Source of the DNA: Polaromonas sp.
GTDB taxonomy: Bacteria > Pseudomonadota > Gammaproteobacteria > Burkholderiales > Burkholderiaceae_C
Direction: 5' to 3'
Assembly (NCBI RefSeq): GCF_029945925.1
Contig: NZ_JAQSDN010000040.1
Span: 124,001-188,000 of the forward strand
DNA length: 64,000 nt
Positions 35,458 to 44,487 of this stretch are shown piece after piece. The notes below the pieces were generated by a model that ran no database searches, was not told the DNA's origin, and saw only the letters and a list, made by a program, of their open reading frames with translations. Every line of letters begins with the position of its first letter. The stretch's first letter is position 1. A program made the translations under genes and the position numbers.

Positions 35458-37068
35458 TTAGAAACCGACGGCCTGGCCGTCGCGCCGGCTGTCGCTGGCC
35501 GCCACATAACCCTCGACCTTCGGATCGCCGGCGCGGCAGATGAACTGGCCGGCGCCGAAGTCCTGGTAGGAGTCGTTGATGACTTCCATGCGGTGGCCGC
35601 GGTCCGACAAGGCCTGCACGGTTTGCTGGTTCATCGCCGCTTCGACATTGATTTCAAAACCGGCGTTGTAGCGCCAGCGCGGCGCATCACAGGCAGCCTG
35701 CGGGCTCTGTTTGTAGTCGAGCATGCGCACCAGCGTCTGCATGTGGCCCTGCGGCTGCATGTTGGCGCCCATCACGCCATAACTCATTACCGGTTGCCCG
35801 TCTTTCGTGAGGAAGGCCGGGATGATGGTGTGGAAAGGCCGCTTGCCCGGCGCCACCTGGTTCGCGCCGGCCTGCACGCTGAACGCGTGGCCGCGGTTTT
35901 GCAGGCTGATGCCGAACTCGGGCTCGACACAACCCGAGCCAAACCCCATGTAGTTGCTCTGGATGAAGCTGACCATCATGCCGTCTTCGTCGGCCGCGGT
36001 GAGGTAAATGGTGCCGCCCTTGACCGGGTTGCCGGCGCCGAAGTCCTGCGCTTTTTTCATGTCAATGAGTTTGGCACGGGAGGCGAGGTAGCTGTCGTCG
36101 AGCATTTGATCGACGCTCACCTCCATCGACGATGGCTCGGCCACGTATTTGTAGACGTCGGCAAACGCCAGCTTCATCGCCTCGATCTGCAGGTGCTGCG
36201 AATCCACCCCGTCGACTGCCAAGCCGGCCACATCGAACTTGTCCAGGATGCCCAGCGCAATCAGTGCCGAAATGCCCTGGCCGTTCGGCGGAATCTCGTG
36301 CAGCGTGTAGCCGCGGTAGTCCTTGCCGATGGGCTTGACCCACTCCGGCTGGTAGGACGCAAAGTCTTTGGCCGTCAGGCTGCCGCCGTTTTGTGCAGAG
36401 AATTTTTCAATCGCCTGCGCGATCTCGCCGCCGTAATACGCCGCACCCTTGCTCAGAGCGATCGCCCGCAACGCCCTGGCGGCGGCCTTGAACTGGAACA
36501 GCTCGCCCACATTGGGCGCGCGGCCCCAGGGCAGAAAGGACTGGGCAAAACCGGGCATCGATTTCAGTTCGTTGGTAGCGGCCGCCCACTTCTGCTGAAC
36601 CACCGGCGGCAGCAGGTAGCCCCGCTCGGCAATTTCGATCGCGGGCTCCATCAGGTCGGCAAACGGCAGCCGGCCAAAACGTTCGCTCATGGCCACCCAG
36701 CCGGCCACGGCACCTGGCACGGTCACCGAATCAAGGCCGCGTTTGGGCGGGGTGGCGGCGCCGTCGCCGTATTTGCGCTTGAAGTAGTCAGGTGTCCAGG
36801 CCTGCGGTGCGCGGCCCGAGGCATTGAGGCCATGCAGCTCCTTGCCGTCCCACAAGATGCAGAAGGCGTCACTGCCCAGACCGTTGCTGACCGGCTCGAC
36901 GATGGTCATGGCAGCGGCCGCGGCAATGGCGGCATCCACCGCGTTGCCGCCATTGAGCAGCATGCGCAGCCCCGCCTGCGCGCCCAGCGGGTGCGAGGTG
37001 GACACCACATTGCGGGCAAACAGGGGGATGCGGGTAGAGGTGTAGGGATTGCTGTAGTCGAAGTTCAT
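35458..37068 (-). CDS. gamma-glutamyltransferase family protein
   Basis: The 536-residue N-terminal-nucleophile hydrolase self-cleaves and acts on gamma-glutamyl compounds such as glutathione. The expected autocleavage site is GGTIYLTAADEDG with nucleophile Thr353. GNAVDAAIAAAAAMTIVEPVS (41-61) and SYGVMGANMQPQGHMQ are family motifs. No signal peptide is obvious when started at ATG 37068 (MNFDYSNPYTSTRIPLFARN), so it may be cytoplasmic, as in a subgroup of these proteins. The Bug-type receptor gene upstream on the same strand suggests uptake and cleavage of a common substrate. Confidence 0.87.
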   Translation of the reverse strand: MNFDYSNPYTSTRIPLFARNVVSTSHPLGAQAGLRMLLNGGNAVDAAIAAAAAMTIVEPVSNGLGSDAFCILWDGKELHGLNASGRAPQAWTPDYFKRKYGDGAATPPKRGLDSVTVPGAVAGWVAMSERFGRLPFADLMEPAIEIAERGYLLPPVVQQKWAAATNELKSMPGFAQSFLPWGRAPNVGELFQFKAAARALRAIALSKGAAYYGGEIAQAIEKFSAQNGGSLTAKDFASYQPEWVKPIGKDYRGYTLHEIPPNGQGISALIALGILDKFDVAGLAVDGVDSQHLQIEAMKLAFADVYKYVAEPSSMEVSVDQMLDDSYLASRAKLIDMKKAQDFGAGNPVKGGTIYLTAADEDGMMVSFIQSNYMGFGSGCVEPEFGISLQNRGHAFSVQAGANQVAPGKRPFHTIIPAFLTKDGQPVMSYGVMGANMQPQGHMQTLVRMLDYKQSPQAACDAPRWRYNAGFEINVEAAMNQQTVQALSDRGHRMEVINDSYQDFGAGQFICRAGDPKVEGYVAASDSRRDGQAVGF

Positions 37069-37124
37069 GAATGGCTCTGAAAAAGGAAGGGCTGGCGCCA
37101 GGCCCTGGCGCCGGTGAAACGCTG

Positions 37125-38120
37125 TCAGTCGGTGGTGATTTTGCGTTCGGAAATGATTTTTTTCCACTTGGCGTTGTCGGTCCTGACCATCGCCGCAAAA
37201 GCCTGCGGCGTGCCGCCGGTAGGCTCGGCGCCCAGCCGGGCAAAACGCTCTTTGACATCGGGGTCGGCCAGTGCCGCATTGAGCGCCTGGTTCACCCGGG
37301 CCGTCAGTTCGGCATTCAGCCCTTTGGGGCCGTACACGCCAAACCAGGTCACCGACTCGAAGCCCGGCAGGATCTCGGACACCGTTGGCAGATCAGGCGC
37401 GAGCGCGGTGCGCTTGAGGGTGGTCACCGCCAGGGCGCGCAGCTTGCCATCCTTGACGTGCGGCATGCCGGTCACAAAGGAGTCGAACAGCACATCTAGC
37501 TTTCCGCTGATCAGGTCCGGCATGGCCAGCGCCGTGCCGCGGTAAGGGATGTGAAGAATGAAGGTGCCGGACTGCGCCTTGAAGTACTCGGTGGTCAGGT
37601 GCACGATGGTGCCGTTGCCGCTGGACGCGTAGTTCAGCCGCCCCGGATTTTTTCGCGCATGGGCGATGAACTCCTGCATGGTCCTGGCCGGCGAGGAGTT
37701 GGGCACCAGCACGACGTTGGGCGAACTGGCGACGTAGGCGATCGGCGTGAAATCCGTCTCGGCGTTGTAGGGGATTTTCGGGTTGATGGCCGGCCCGATG
37801 CTGTGGGTGCTCGAGGTCGCCAGCAGCAACGTGTAGCCATCGGGCGTGGCCTTGGACGCAGCATCGGCGCCTATGGTCCCGCCGGCGCCCGGCCGGTTGT
37901 CGACCACCACGGTCTGGCCGATTTTTTCACCGAGCTTCTGCGACAGCGCACGCGCCAGGATGTCAGTCGCTCCGCCCGCCGGGAAAGGCACGATCATGCG
38001 GATCGGTCGCGCGGGGTAAGCCGCTCCAGGAGCCGCTGCAGAAGTCTGCGCCGCGGCGGGCAAGGCGGCGGCCACCGCAACACCGGCCACCGTCATGAAA
38101 ATGATATGTCTAAGTTTCAT
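37125..38120 (-). CDS. Bug/TctC family solute-binding protein
   Basis: The 331-residue periplasmic receptor has a signal peptide (IIFMTVAGVAVAAALPAAAQ) and the family pattern YPARPIRMIVPFPAGGATDI, VVDNRPGAGGTIGADAASKA and YASSGNGTIVHLTTEYFKAQ. It binds a carboxylate or related ligand, either for the tctBA-encoded transporter just upstream or for another. The gene lies after the terminator that closes tctBA, so it needs its own promoter and is probably transcribed with the gamma-glutamyltransferase gene, 56 bases downstream. Confidence 0.9.
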   Translation of the reverse strand: MKLRHIIFMTVAGVAVAAALPAAAQTSAAAPGAAYPARPIRMIVPFPAGGATDILARALSQKLGEKIGQTVVVDNRPGAGGTIGADAASKATPDGYTLLLATSSTHSIGPAINPKIPYNAETDFTPIAYVASSPNVVLVPNSSPARTMQEFIAHARKNPGRLNYASSGNGTIVHLTTEYFKAQSGTFILHIPYRGTALAMPDLISGKLDVLFDSFVTGMPHVKDGKLRALAVTTLKRTALAPDLPTVSEILPGFESVTWFGVYGPKGLNAELTARVNQALNAALADPDVKERFARLGAEPTGGTPQAFAAMVRTDNAKWKKIISERKITTD

Positions 38121-38173
38121 TTCGCCATTGTGCAACGGTTTTTCGGCTGACAGGGTTTGAACTGTTTGACCTG

Positions 38174-38201
38174 AAAAAAAGGCACCCGAAGGTGCCTTTT
38201 T
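38174..38201. terminator. bidirectional rho-independent terminator
   Basis: The sequence is A7, stem GGCACC, loop CGAA, stem GGTGCC, then T5. It can act on both strands. On the minus strand it closes tctBA before the Bug receptor gene. Confidence 0.88.
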
Positions 38202-38220
38202 GCTGTACTTCATCGAAGCG

Positions 38221-39732
38221 TCACTCTTCCACAAAAGCCTCTTCGCGTTTGCTTTTCACCGAAGGCAACAACACGATCACCAGCAGCAGCGCCCCGGCGG
38301 CAAGCAGGCCGGCAGACAGCGGACGCGTCACAAACACGCTCCAGTCGCCGCGCGAGAGCAGCAGCGCACGGCGCAGGTTCTCTTCCATCATGGGGCCCAA
38401 GATGAAACCCAGCAGCAGCGGCGCAGGTTCAGCTCCGAGCTTGATGAAAACATAACCAATCACACCGAAAATCGCCACCATCCAGATGTCCCAGGTGTTG
38501 TTGTTGGTCGAATAAACACCAATCGCGCAGAACAGCACAATCGCCGGGAACAGCAAGCGGTAGGGGATGGTCAGCAGCTTGATCCAGATGCCGATCAGCG
38601 GCAGGTTCAGGATCACCAGCATGGCATTGCCGATCCACATCGAGGCAATCAGGCCCCAGAACAACTCGGGATTGCTGGTCATGACCTGGGGGCCGGGCTG
38701 GATGTTGTGGATCGTCATCGCGCCCACCATCAGCGCCATCACGGCGTTGGGCGGAATGCCCAGCGTCAGAAGCGGGATGAACGACGTCTGCGAGCCTGCG
38801 TTGTTGGCAGATTCAGGGGCGGCCACACCGCGGATATTGCCCTGGCCGAATGGCACTTCACCAGGACGGCCCTTGATCTTCTTCTCAAGGGTGTAGGCGG
38901 CAAAAGCCGACAGCAAGGCGCCGCCACCAGGCAGGATGCCGAGGGCCGAACCCAGGGCCGTACCACGCAACACGGCCGGGGCCATGTCCTTGAAATCCTG
39001 CTTGGTCGGGAACAGGCCGGACACCTTGGCGGTGAAGACCTCGCGTTCATGCTCGGGCTGGGACAGGTTACTGATGATTTCACCGTAGCCAAACACGCCC
39101 ATGGCGATCACGACAAAACCGATGCCGTCGGTCAGTTCAGGCACATCAAAGCTGAAACGTGCGACGCCGGAGTTCACGTCGGTGCCGATCAGGCCCAGCA
39201 GCAGACCCAGCACAATCATGCCGACCGCCTTGAGCAACGAGCCGGAAGCCAGCACCACGGCGCCGATCAGGCCCAGCACCATCAGGGCAAAGTATTCTGC
39301 CGGGCCGAACTTGAAGGCCAGTTCGGTCAACGGCGGCGCGAAGGCCGCGATGATCAGCGTGCCCACGCTGCCGGCAAAAAATGAACCGAGTCCGGCGGCG
39401 GCCAGCGCCGGCCCCGCGCGCCCCTTCCTGGCCATCTGGTAACCGTCGATACAGGTCACCACGGACGACGACTCACCGGGCAGGTTCACCAGGATGGCGG
39501 TGGTCGAACCACCGTACTGGGAGCCGTAATAAATGCCGGCCAGCATGATCAGCGCGGAAACCGGTGGCAGCGCGTAGGTGGCCGGCAGCAGCATTGCGAT
39601 GGTGGCCACAGGGCCGATGCCCGGCAGCACGCCAATCAGCGTCCCCAGCACGCAGCCAAAAAAGGCGTACATCAGGTTGATCGGCGTGAATGCCACGCTA
39701 AAACCCAAGGACAAATTTGCAATCAGATCCAT
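38221..39732 (-). CDS. tctA: tripartite tricarboxylate transporter, large membrane subunit (TctA)
   Basis: The 503-residue product has about twelve membrane helices. Family signatures include GVLPGIGPVATIAMLLPATY (33-52), YYGSQYGGSTTAILVNLPGE and ALGILPGGGALLSAFAAYTL. With TctB and a periplasmic receptor it takes up carboxylates by an ion gradient. The gene follows tctB by 10 bases and ends about 20 bases before a strong terminator. Confidence 0.94.
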   Translation of the reverse strand: MDLIANLSLGFSVAFTPINLMYAFFGCVLGTLIGVLPGIGPVATIAMLLPATYALPPVSALIMLAGIYYGSQYGGSTTAILVNLPGESSSVVTCIDGYQMARKGRAGPALAAAGLGSFFAGSVGTLIIAAFAPPLTELAFKFGPAEYFALMVLGLIGAVVLASGSLLKAVGMIVLGLLLGLIGTDVNSGVARFSFDVPELTDGIGFVVIAMGVFGYGEIISNLSQPEHEREVFTAKVSGLFPTKQDFKDMAPAVLRGTALGSALGILPGGGALLSAFAAYTLEKKIKGRPGEVPFGQGNIRGVAAPESANNAGSQTSFIPLLTLGIPPNAVMALMVGAMTIHNIQPGPQVMTSNPELFWGLIASMWIGNAMLVILNLPLIGIWIKLLTIPYRLLFPAIVLFCAIGVYSTNNNTWDIWMVAIFGVIGYVFIKLGAEPAPLLLGFILGPMMEENLRRALLLSRGDWSVFVTRPLSAGLLAAGALLLVIVLLPSVKSKREEAFVEE

Positions 39733-39742
39733 TTTATTTTCC

Positions 39743-40231
39743 TTAGCCGGTGATGAAGGACGGCCACACCGGGAACTGCAGTTTCAGCGCCAGAACAAAG
39801 GCGATGTAGCTGCCGACGGCCAGCACCGTAGCGAGGATGAGGGTGGTCTTGAATTTCCAGCCGGCTTCCGCCATGCTGGCAACAAAGGTCAGGGCGTAAA
39901 TCGCCACAATCATGCCGAAGGCCGGGAACTTGATGGCGGGCAGGCCCGCCAGCAGGATGCCGAAAATAACGTTGGCGGAAATCACGAAGATCAGCGGCTT
40001 CCAGGCAATCTTGCCGATCTTGCCACCGCCCTCCGTTTCAACCACCAGCGCGGTGAAGGTGATCGCGGCGCCAATGACGGCCAGCAACACACCCAGCATC
40101 AGAGGGAAGTAGCCGGGGCCCATGCGCGCGCCCGTACCCACGTTGTAAGTACTGGCGCCCCATGCGAATGCGCCTCCGACGGCCATGAACATCAGGCCGC
40201 AAAAAAAGTCTTTTTGACTCTTGATATTCAC
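39743..40231 (-). CDS. tctB: tripartite tricarboxylate transporter, small membrane subunit (TctB)
   Basis: The 162-residue product has four membrane helices (GLMFMAVGGAFAWGASTYNV; YFPLMLGVLLAVIGAAITF; and two more near 85-110 and 120-155), the topology of TctB. The motif GTGARMGPGYFPLMLG is a family hallmark. The order tctB-tctA is retained, while the receptor gene lies downstream of the terminator rather than upstream. Confidence 0.9.
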   Translation of the reverse strand: MNIKSQKDFFCGLMFMAVGGAFAWGASTYNVGTGARMGPGYFPLMLGVLLAVIGAAITFTALVVETEGGGKIGKIAWKPLIFVISANVIFGILLAGLPAIKFPAFGMIVAIYALTFVASMAEAGWKFKTTLILATVLAVGSYIAFVLALKLQFPVWPSFITG

Positions 40232-40323
40232 GGTTTGTCTCCTCTAACTAAAGAATGAATCGGTGGATTGTGCATGCAATTGCCCCTGAAGGGGATGTGG
40301 CTTTCACTTACGCAAAAAAGGGG

Positions 40324-40355
40324 CAGAAAAAGCCGCCTGTCCCGGCCGGGACAGG
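40324..40355 (-). terminator. rho-independent terminator after the GspE/PilB gene
   Basis: Read on the minus strand, the perfect palindrome CCTGTCCCGGCCGGGACAGG (40336-40355) is followed by CGGCTTTTTC. It lies 2 bases after the gene's stop codon. Confidence 0.8.
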
Positions 40356-40357
40356 GT

Positions 40358-42163
40358 TCAGGACATCGGCGGTGTCGTGGAAAGGATTTCCTCGATGGTG
40401 GTCAGGCCCTCCGCCACCTTGAGCGCGCCCGCCAGCCGCAGCGGCCGCATGCCGTCGGCCACGGCCTGGCGCCGCAACGCGTCAATGCTGGGCTCTTTGG
40501 TGACCTTGTCCTTGAAGGCTTCGGTCACCGTCAGCAGTTCATACAGCCCCATGCGGCCCAGAAAACCGGTCATGCGGCAATCGACACAGCCGGCCGGCTT
40601 ATAAGGCTGGTAGGCACCGTTGATCTGCCAGGGCTTGACGATTTCGGTGAGCGTTTCGCGCGAACTGCCTTCGTCTTTTTCGCGGCACTGCGGGCACAGC
40701 GTGCGCACCAGGCGCTGCGCCAGGACACCCAGCAAGGTGGCATTGATCAAATAGGATGGCACACCGAGCTCCATCAGGCGCGACACCGCCGAAGGCGCGT
40801 CGTTGGTGTGCAAGGTGCTGAAGACCAGGTGGCCGGTCAGCGCGGCCTGCACCGCCATCTCCGCAGTCTGCAGGTCGCGGATCTCGCCGATCATGATGAT
40901 GTCCGGGTCCTGCCGCATCAGCGCGCGCAGGCCTTCGGGGAAATCGAAATCGAGGTGCGCCTGCACCTGGGTCTGGTTGAAGGCCGGCTCGATCATCTCG
41001 ATCGGGTCTTCGATGGTGCTGACGTTGACCTCTTCGGTGGCAATGCGTTTGAGCGTCGAATACAGCGTGGTGGTTTTGCCCGAACCGGTCGGCCCGGTCA
41101 CCAGCACGATGCCATAGGGCCGCTTGACGAGTTGCTCCCAGCGCGTCGCGTCGTGCTGGGAAAAGCCCAGTGCGTCGAGGTTCTTGACGGTGGTGTCGGG
41201 GTCAAAAATCCGCATCACCATTTTTTCGCCGAAGGCCGTCGGCAAGGTGGAAAGCCGCATTTCGATTTCGTCGCCGCGCGGATTGCGCGTCTTGATGCGC
41301 CCGTCCTGGGGGCGGCGCTTTTCGACCACGTCCATGCGGCCCAGCAGCTTGATGCGCGCCGTCATCGCGTTGTGCACCCCCATGGGCAGCTGGTAGACCG
41401 GGTGCAACACCCCGTCAATCCGGAAACGGATCACGCCCTGGTCGCGCCGCGGCTCAAGGTGGATGTCGCTGGCGCGCTGGTCAAAGGCGTATTGCCAGAG
41501 CCAGTCCACCACCTGCACCACGCCCTGATCGTTGGCATCGAGCTGCTTGTTGGTTTTTCCCAGCTCCACCAGTTGTTCGAAACTGGCGGCGCCGGCGTTG
41601 CCGCCGGCCTTCATCGCCGCTTTCACCGATTTGGCCAGCGCGAAAAACTCGGCGGTGTACCGGGCAATCTCCAGCGGGTTGGCCACCACCAGGCGCACAC
41701 TACGCTTGGCCTGGCGCTCGACCTCGGAGACCCAGTCGGTGACGAAGGGCTCGGCGGTCGCCACCACCACCTCGGACGCGGTGACCTGCACCGGCAGCAC
41801 CTTGTGGCGTTCGGCATACACGGCCGACATGGTGTCGGCCACCTTGCCCACGTCCACTTTCAGCGGGTCGATGCGCAGGTAGCCCAGGCCGGCCCGGCCG
41901 GCCAGCCACTGGGCAATGGTTTCAATGTCGAGCGGCTTGCCGTCGGCCACGCGGGTCATGCTGACGCTGGCCAGCCGGATCAGCGGGTGCTGCGCGCTCT
42001 GCACCTGCGAGCAGCGTGCGATTGTTCGTTGCGCCTCGGCCGCCGAGATCACCCCGTCGTCACTGAGCCATTCCACCAGCCGGCGCCAGTCCAGCGGCCC
42101 GGCCGGGGCGGCGGACCGGGTGCTGGATTCGGGGGGGTGTTTGGGAGGCACGGCGGCACGCAT
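40358..42163 (-). CDS. GspE/PilB family secretion or pilus ATPase
   Basis: The 601-residue type II secretion/type IV pilus ATPase has an N-terminal MshEN-like domain (about 60-170). The core starts near 220 with SDIHLEPRRDQGVIRFRIDG. Walker A is GPTGSGKT at 357-364, Walker B is in DPDIIMIGEIRD, and a zinc motif follows (CPQC then CVDC). No other pilus or secretion gene is near, so its partners must be elsewhere. It ends the reverse run of tatD, the DNA glycosylase and the spermidine-synthase-like gene, 56 bases downstream of the last. Confidence 0.9.
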   Translation of the reverse strand: MRAAVPPKHPPESSTRSAAPAGPLDWRRLVEWLSDDGVISAAEAQRTIARCSQVQSAQHPLIRLASVSMTRVADGKPLDIETIAQWLAGRAGLGYLRIDPLKVDVGKVADTMSAVYAERHKVLPVQVTASEVVVATAEPFVTDWVSEVERQAKRSVRLVVANPLEIARYTAEFFALAKSVKAAMKAGGNAGAASFEQLVELGKTNKQLDANDQGVVQVVDWLWQYAFDQRASDIHLEPRRDQGVIRFRIDGVLHPVYQLPMGVHNAMTARIKLLGRMDVVEKRRPQDGRIKTRNPRGDEIEMRLSTLPTAFGEKMVMRIFDPDTTVKNLDALGFSQHDATRWEQLVKRPYGIVLVTGPTGSGKTTTLYSTLKRIATEEVNVSTIEDPIEMIEPAFNQTQVQAHLDFDFPEGLRALMRQDPDIIMIGEIRDLQTAEMAVQAALTGHLVFSTLHTNDAPSAVSRLMELGVPSYLINATLLGVLAQRLVRTLCPQCREKDEGSSRETLTEIVKPWQINGAYQPYKPAGCVDCRMTGFLGRMGLYELLTVTEAFKDKVTKEPSIDALRRQAVADGMRPLRLAGALKVAEGLTTIEEILSTTPPMS

Positions 42164-42219
42164 GCAGGCACTTTAACTGATCGCACCACCCTTGCGGCGC
42201 AGAACTTCTCGGGTAAGTC

Positions 42220-43002
42220 TCAGCAAACGGGTTTGAAGAGCCTCAGCCATTTTTTGGCGGGCAGGCCAAAGCGGGACTCGATCACCTCGGCCCTTTGCGA
42301 AAGCTCCGCCCGCTCGGGCCGGGTCGGCTCACGTTGCGCCGCCACGACGGTATTGCCCTCGCGCGTCGGCTTGAAGGCCCAGACGGACTCGGGGCCGAAG
42401 ACCTCGGCGATTTTTTCCAGCGAGCTGATGTAGCTGGAGTCGCGCCCGAACAAATTGACCGTCATGACGCCGTCCTCGCTGAGCAGCTCGCGGCAATCCG
42501 TGTAGAAGTCCGCGCTGTCGAGCACCGGCGCCGCCGCTTCATGGTCGTACAGGTCCACCTGCAGCGCGTCCACCGTGCCGCAGTGTTCCGCCTTGCGGAT
42601 TTCCTGCGCGGCGTCGGCCACGATGACCTTCAGGCGCAGGTCATCGGCGGGGAGCTTGAACCACAGCCGGCAGGCGGCCAGCACCTGCGGGTTGAGCTCG
42701 ATGGCCGTGGTTTTCATCTTCAGTTTTTTGTAGCAGAACTTGGTCAGCGCTGCCGACCCCAGACCCAGCTGCATCGCATGTCGCGCGGCCACCGTGCCCG
42801 GCTCGGCGAACAGCAGCCAGACCATCATGCGCTGGACATACTCCAGTTCGATGTCGAAAGGTTTGTCCAGCAGCATGGACCCCTGCACCCACTCTGTACC
42901 CAGATGCAGGTAACGGACGTCGCCGTAATCGGAGAAATTCACCTCGGGCAGTTCTGCCTGTGGAAGCTTGTTGATGTTGATGCTGGTTTCTTTGCGGGCC
43001 AT
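42220..43002 (-). CDS. spermidine synthase-like methyltransferase-fold protein
   Basis: The 260-residue product has the spermidine synthase/methyltransferase Rossmann fold. The SAM-type loop is MQLGLGSAALTKFCYKKLK (77-95), the acidic strand TTAIELNPQVLAACRLWF, and VDALQVDLYDHEAAAPVL. The N-terminal beta domain of true spermidine synthases is reduced to about 60 residues. Polyamine synthesis is therefore uncertain; it may act on another substrate. It is 4 bases downstream of the DNA glycosylase gene. Confidence 0.72.
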   Translation of the reverse strand: MARKETSININKLPQAELPEVNFSDYGDVRYLHLGTEWVQGSMLLDKPFDIELEYVQRMMVWLLFAEPGTVAARHAMQLGLGSAALTKFCYKKLKMKTTAIELNPQVLAACRLWFKLPADDLRLKVIVADAAQEIRKAEHCGTVDALQVDLYDHEAAAPVLDSADFYTDCRELLSEDGVMTVNLFGRDSSYISSLEKIAEVFGPESVWAFKPTREGNTVVAAQREPTRPERAELSQRAEVIESRFGLPAKKWLRLFKPVC

Positions 43003-43006
43003 CGGT

Positions 43007-43507
43007 TCAATCGGTCAATCTGTGTTTTTCAAATACGTCGCGCCAGGCAGCGAGTTTGCGCTCAAACGACCAGGAGGCATTCGCCGGGCTGGTGGAAGGC
43101 AATTTGTAAACGGGCAAACCCAGCAGCGCGGTGTGCCGGGCATGTTTGAAACTCTCGCCTCCGTTGTGGACGATGGCGTCCAGCGCCGGGCACCGGACCA
43201 GCATTGCTGCGAAATCGTTGACCACCGGGTGGCGGATGCGGCTGTCCAGACTGCCCTCGCGTTCGCAGGAGGCATACACGTCCCAGACGCCCAGCTGCCT
43301 GTCCAGCAGCCATTTGCTACGACTTTGATAGCTGTTTGCGCCCGCTGGTAGTGGGCTGGAGGGCCAAATGGCTTGCAGAATTTTCCAGAAATGGTTTTGG
43401 GGATGGCCGTAGTACTGCTGCGCCGCCAGCGAGGCCACGCCGGGGAAACTGCCGAGGATGAGCACGCGGGTCCGGCTGCTGACCAGCGGCGCCAGACCGG
43501 TCAGCAT
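43007..43507 (-). CDS. uracil/hypoxanthine-DNA glycosylase (UDG family 6-like)
   Basis: The 166-residue repair enzyme has the signature VLILGSFPGVASLAAQQYYG (15-34) and HPQNHFWKIL (35-44), the active-site region of the family whose best-known member removes hypoxanthine. LPSTSPANAS near 135-144 is the C-terminal motif. Residues about 46-66 (SPLPAGANSYQSRSKW) derive from a GCTAT element, inserted just after the first motif block without a frame break. It overlaps the end of tatD by 7 bases, a functional link between two DNA repair-type genes. Confidence 0.83.
   Translation of the reverse strand: MLTGLAPLVSSRTRVLILGSFPGVASLAAQQYYGHPQNHFWKILQAIWPSSPLPAGANSYQSRSKWLLDRQLGVWDVYASCEREGSLDSRIRHPVVNDFAAMLVRCPALDAIVHNGGESFKHARHTALLGLPVYKLPSTSPANASWSFERKLAAWRDVFEKHRLTD
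43312..43371 (+). repeat. GCTAT element copy inside the DNA glycosylase gene
   Basis: This is a near-canonical copy: TTTGCTACGACTTTGATAGC, TGTTTGCGCCCGCTGGTAGT, GGGCTGGAGGGCCAAATGGC. It is antisense to the gene and is translated in frame as residues about 46-66. Confidence 0.8.
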
Positions 43508-44349
43508 GCGGACAGGGCCTGCAGCCCGGGCAGCGCCGCGCCGGCATTGGCCGTGGTCGCCAGCGTGAGGGCATCAACTGTCATGCCACGCAGTTCAGCC
43601 ACCACGGCGGCGATGCGCGGCAACTCGGCCGGCTCGTTGCGCCCCTGGGCCTGGCCCTCGCCGCGCTGCTGCGCCGTGGCGTACAACCAGTGCGGCGGAA
43701 TGTCCGGCGAGTCGGTTTCCAGCACCAGCGCCTCCAGCGGCAATTCTGCCGCCAGGCGCCTGAGCTGCCGCGCCGGCTCAAAAGTGACGGCCCCGCCAAA
43801 ACCGAGCTTGAGGCCCAGCTTGAGGAACTCATCGGCCTGTTGCCGGCTGCCGTTGAAAGCGTGGGCAATGCCGCGCCAGCCTTCCTGCGGCGCGAGTTCG
43901 CGCAGATGCTTGAGCAGCTTGTCGGCGGAACGGCGCACATGCAGGATCACCGGCAGGCCGTGTTTGCGTGCCAGCAGCAGCTGCTCGCGGTAGAAAAACT
44001 CCTGGCGCTCGCGCAAGGGACTTTGTGTCAGGGCCGGCACAAAATAATCGAGCCCGATTTCGCCCACCGCGACCAGTCGGGTGTCGGCTTTTCGCAGGGC
44101 GAGTTCGGCGTCGAGCAAGGCCAGGTCGCCATCTGTCGCCTGGCCGACAAACAGCGGGTGAATGCCCAGCGCGTAGCTGTCCCCAAAATCGTGCGCCAGC
44201 GTGCGTACGGCCGCAAAGTTAAACACCCCGACCGCCGGCAAAACGCAATGCGCCACGCCCGCGGCCGTCGCCCGCGCCCGCACGGCGACACGGTCCTTGT
44301 CGAATTCGGCGGCATCAAGGTGACAGTGGGTATCTATCCAGCGGGTCAT
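43501..44349 (-). CDS. TatD family DNase
   Basis: The 282-residue metal-dependent hydrolase has a TIM barrel with the N-terminal metal site WIDTHCHLDAAEF (4-16), the Glu of VAVGEIGLDYF, HVRRSADKLL and ALVLETDSPDIPP. It acts on DNA 3' ends in repair or degradation. It heads a reverse operon with the DNA glycosylase, the spermidine-synthase-like protein and the GspE/PilB ATPase. Confidence 0.9.
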   Translation of the reverse strand: MTRWIDTHCHLDAAEFDKDRVAVRARATAAGVAHCVLPAVGVFNFAAVRTLAHDFGDSYALGIHPLFVGQATDGDLALLDAELALRKADTRLVAVGEIGLDYFVPALTQSPLRERQEFFYREQLLLARKHGLPVILHVRRSADKLLKHLRELAPQEGWRGIAHAFNGSRQQADEFLKLGLKLGFGGAVTFEPARQLRRLAAELPLEALVLETDSPDIPPHWLYATAQQRGEGQAQGRNEPAELPRIAAVVAELRGMTVDALTLATTANAGAALPGLQALSAC

Positions 44350-44487
44350 TTTTCAATGATGCCTGATCGCCGGCCAGCAGCGATGACCCCACGGATGCCT
44401 GAAGAATGTGCAGGGTTGGGCCAGACGTGATACCGTGCATTCGTCAGTCCGGAAAACCCCGGAAAACCCTTTTCACAGGTGACACGG

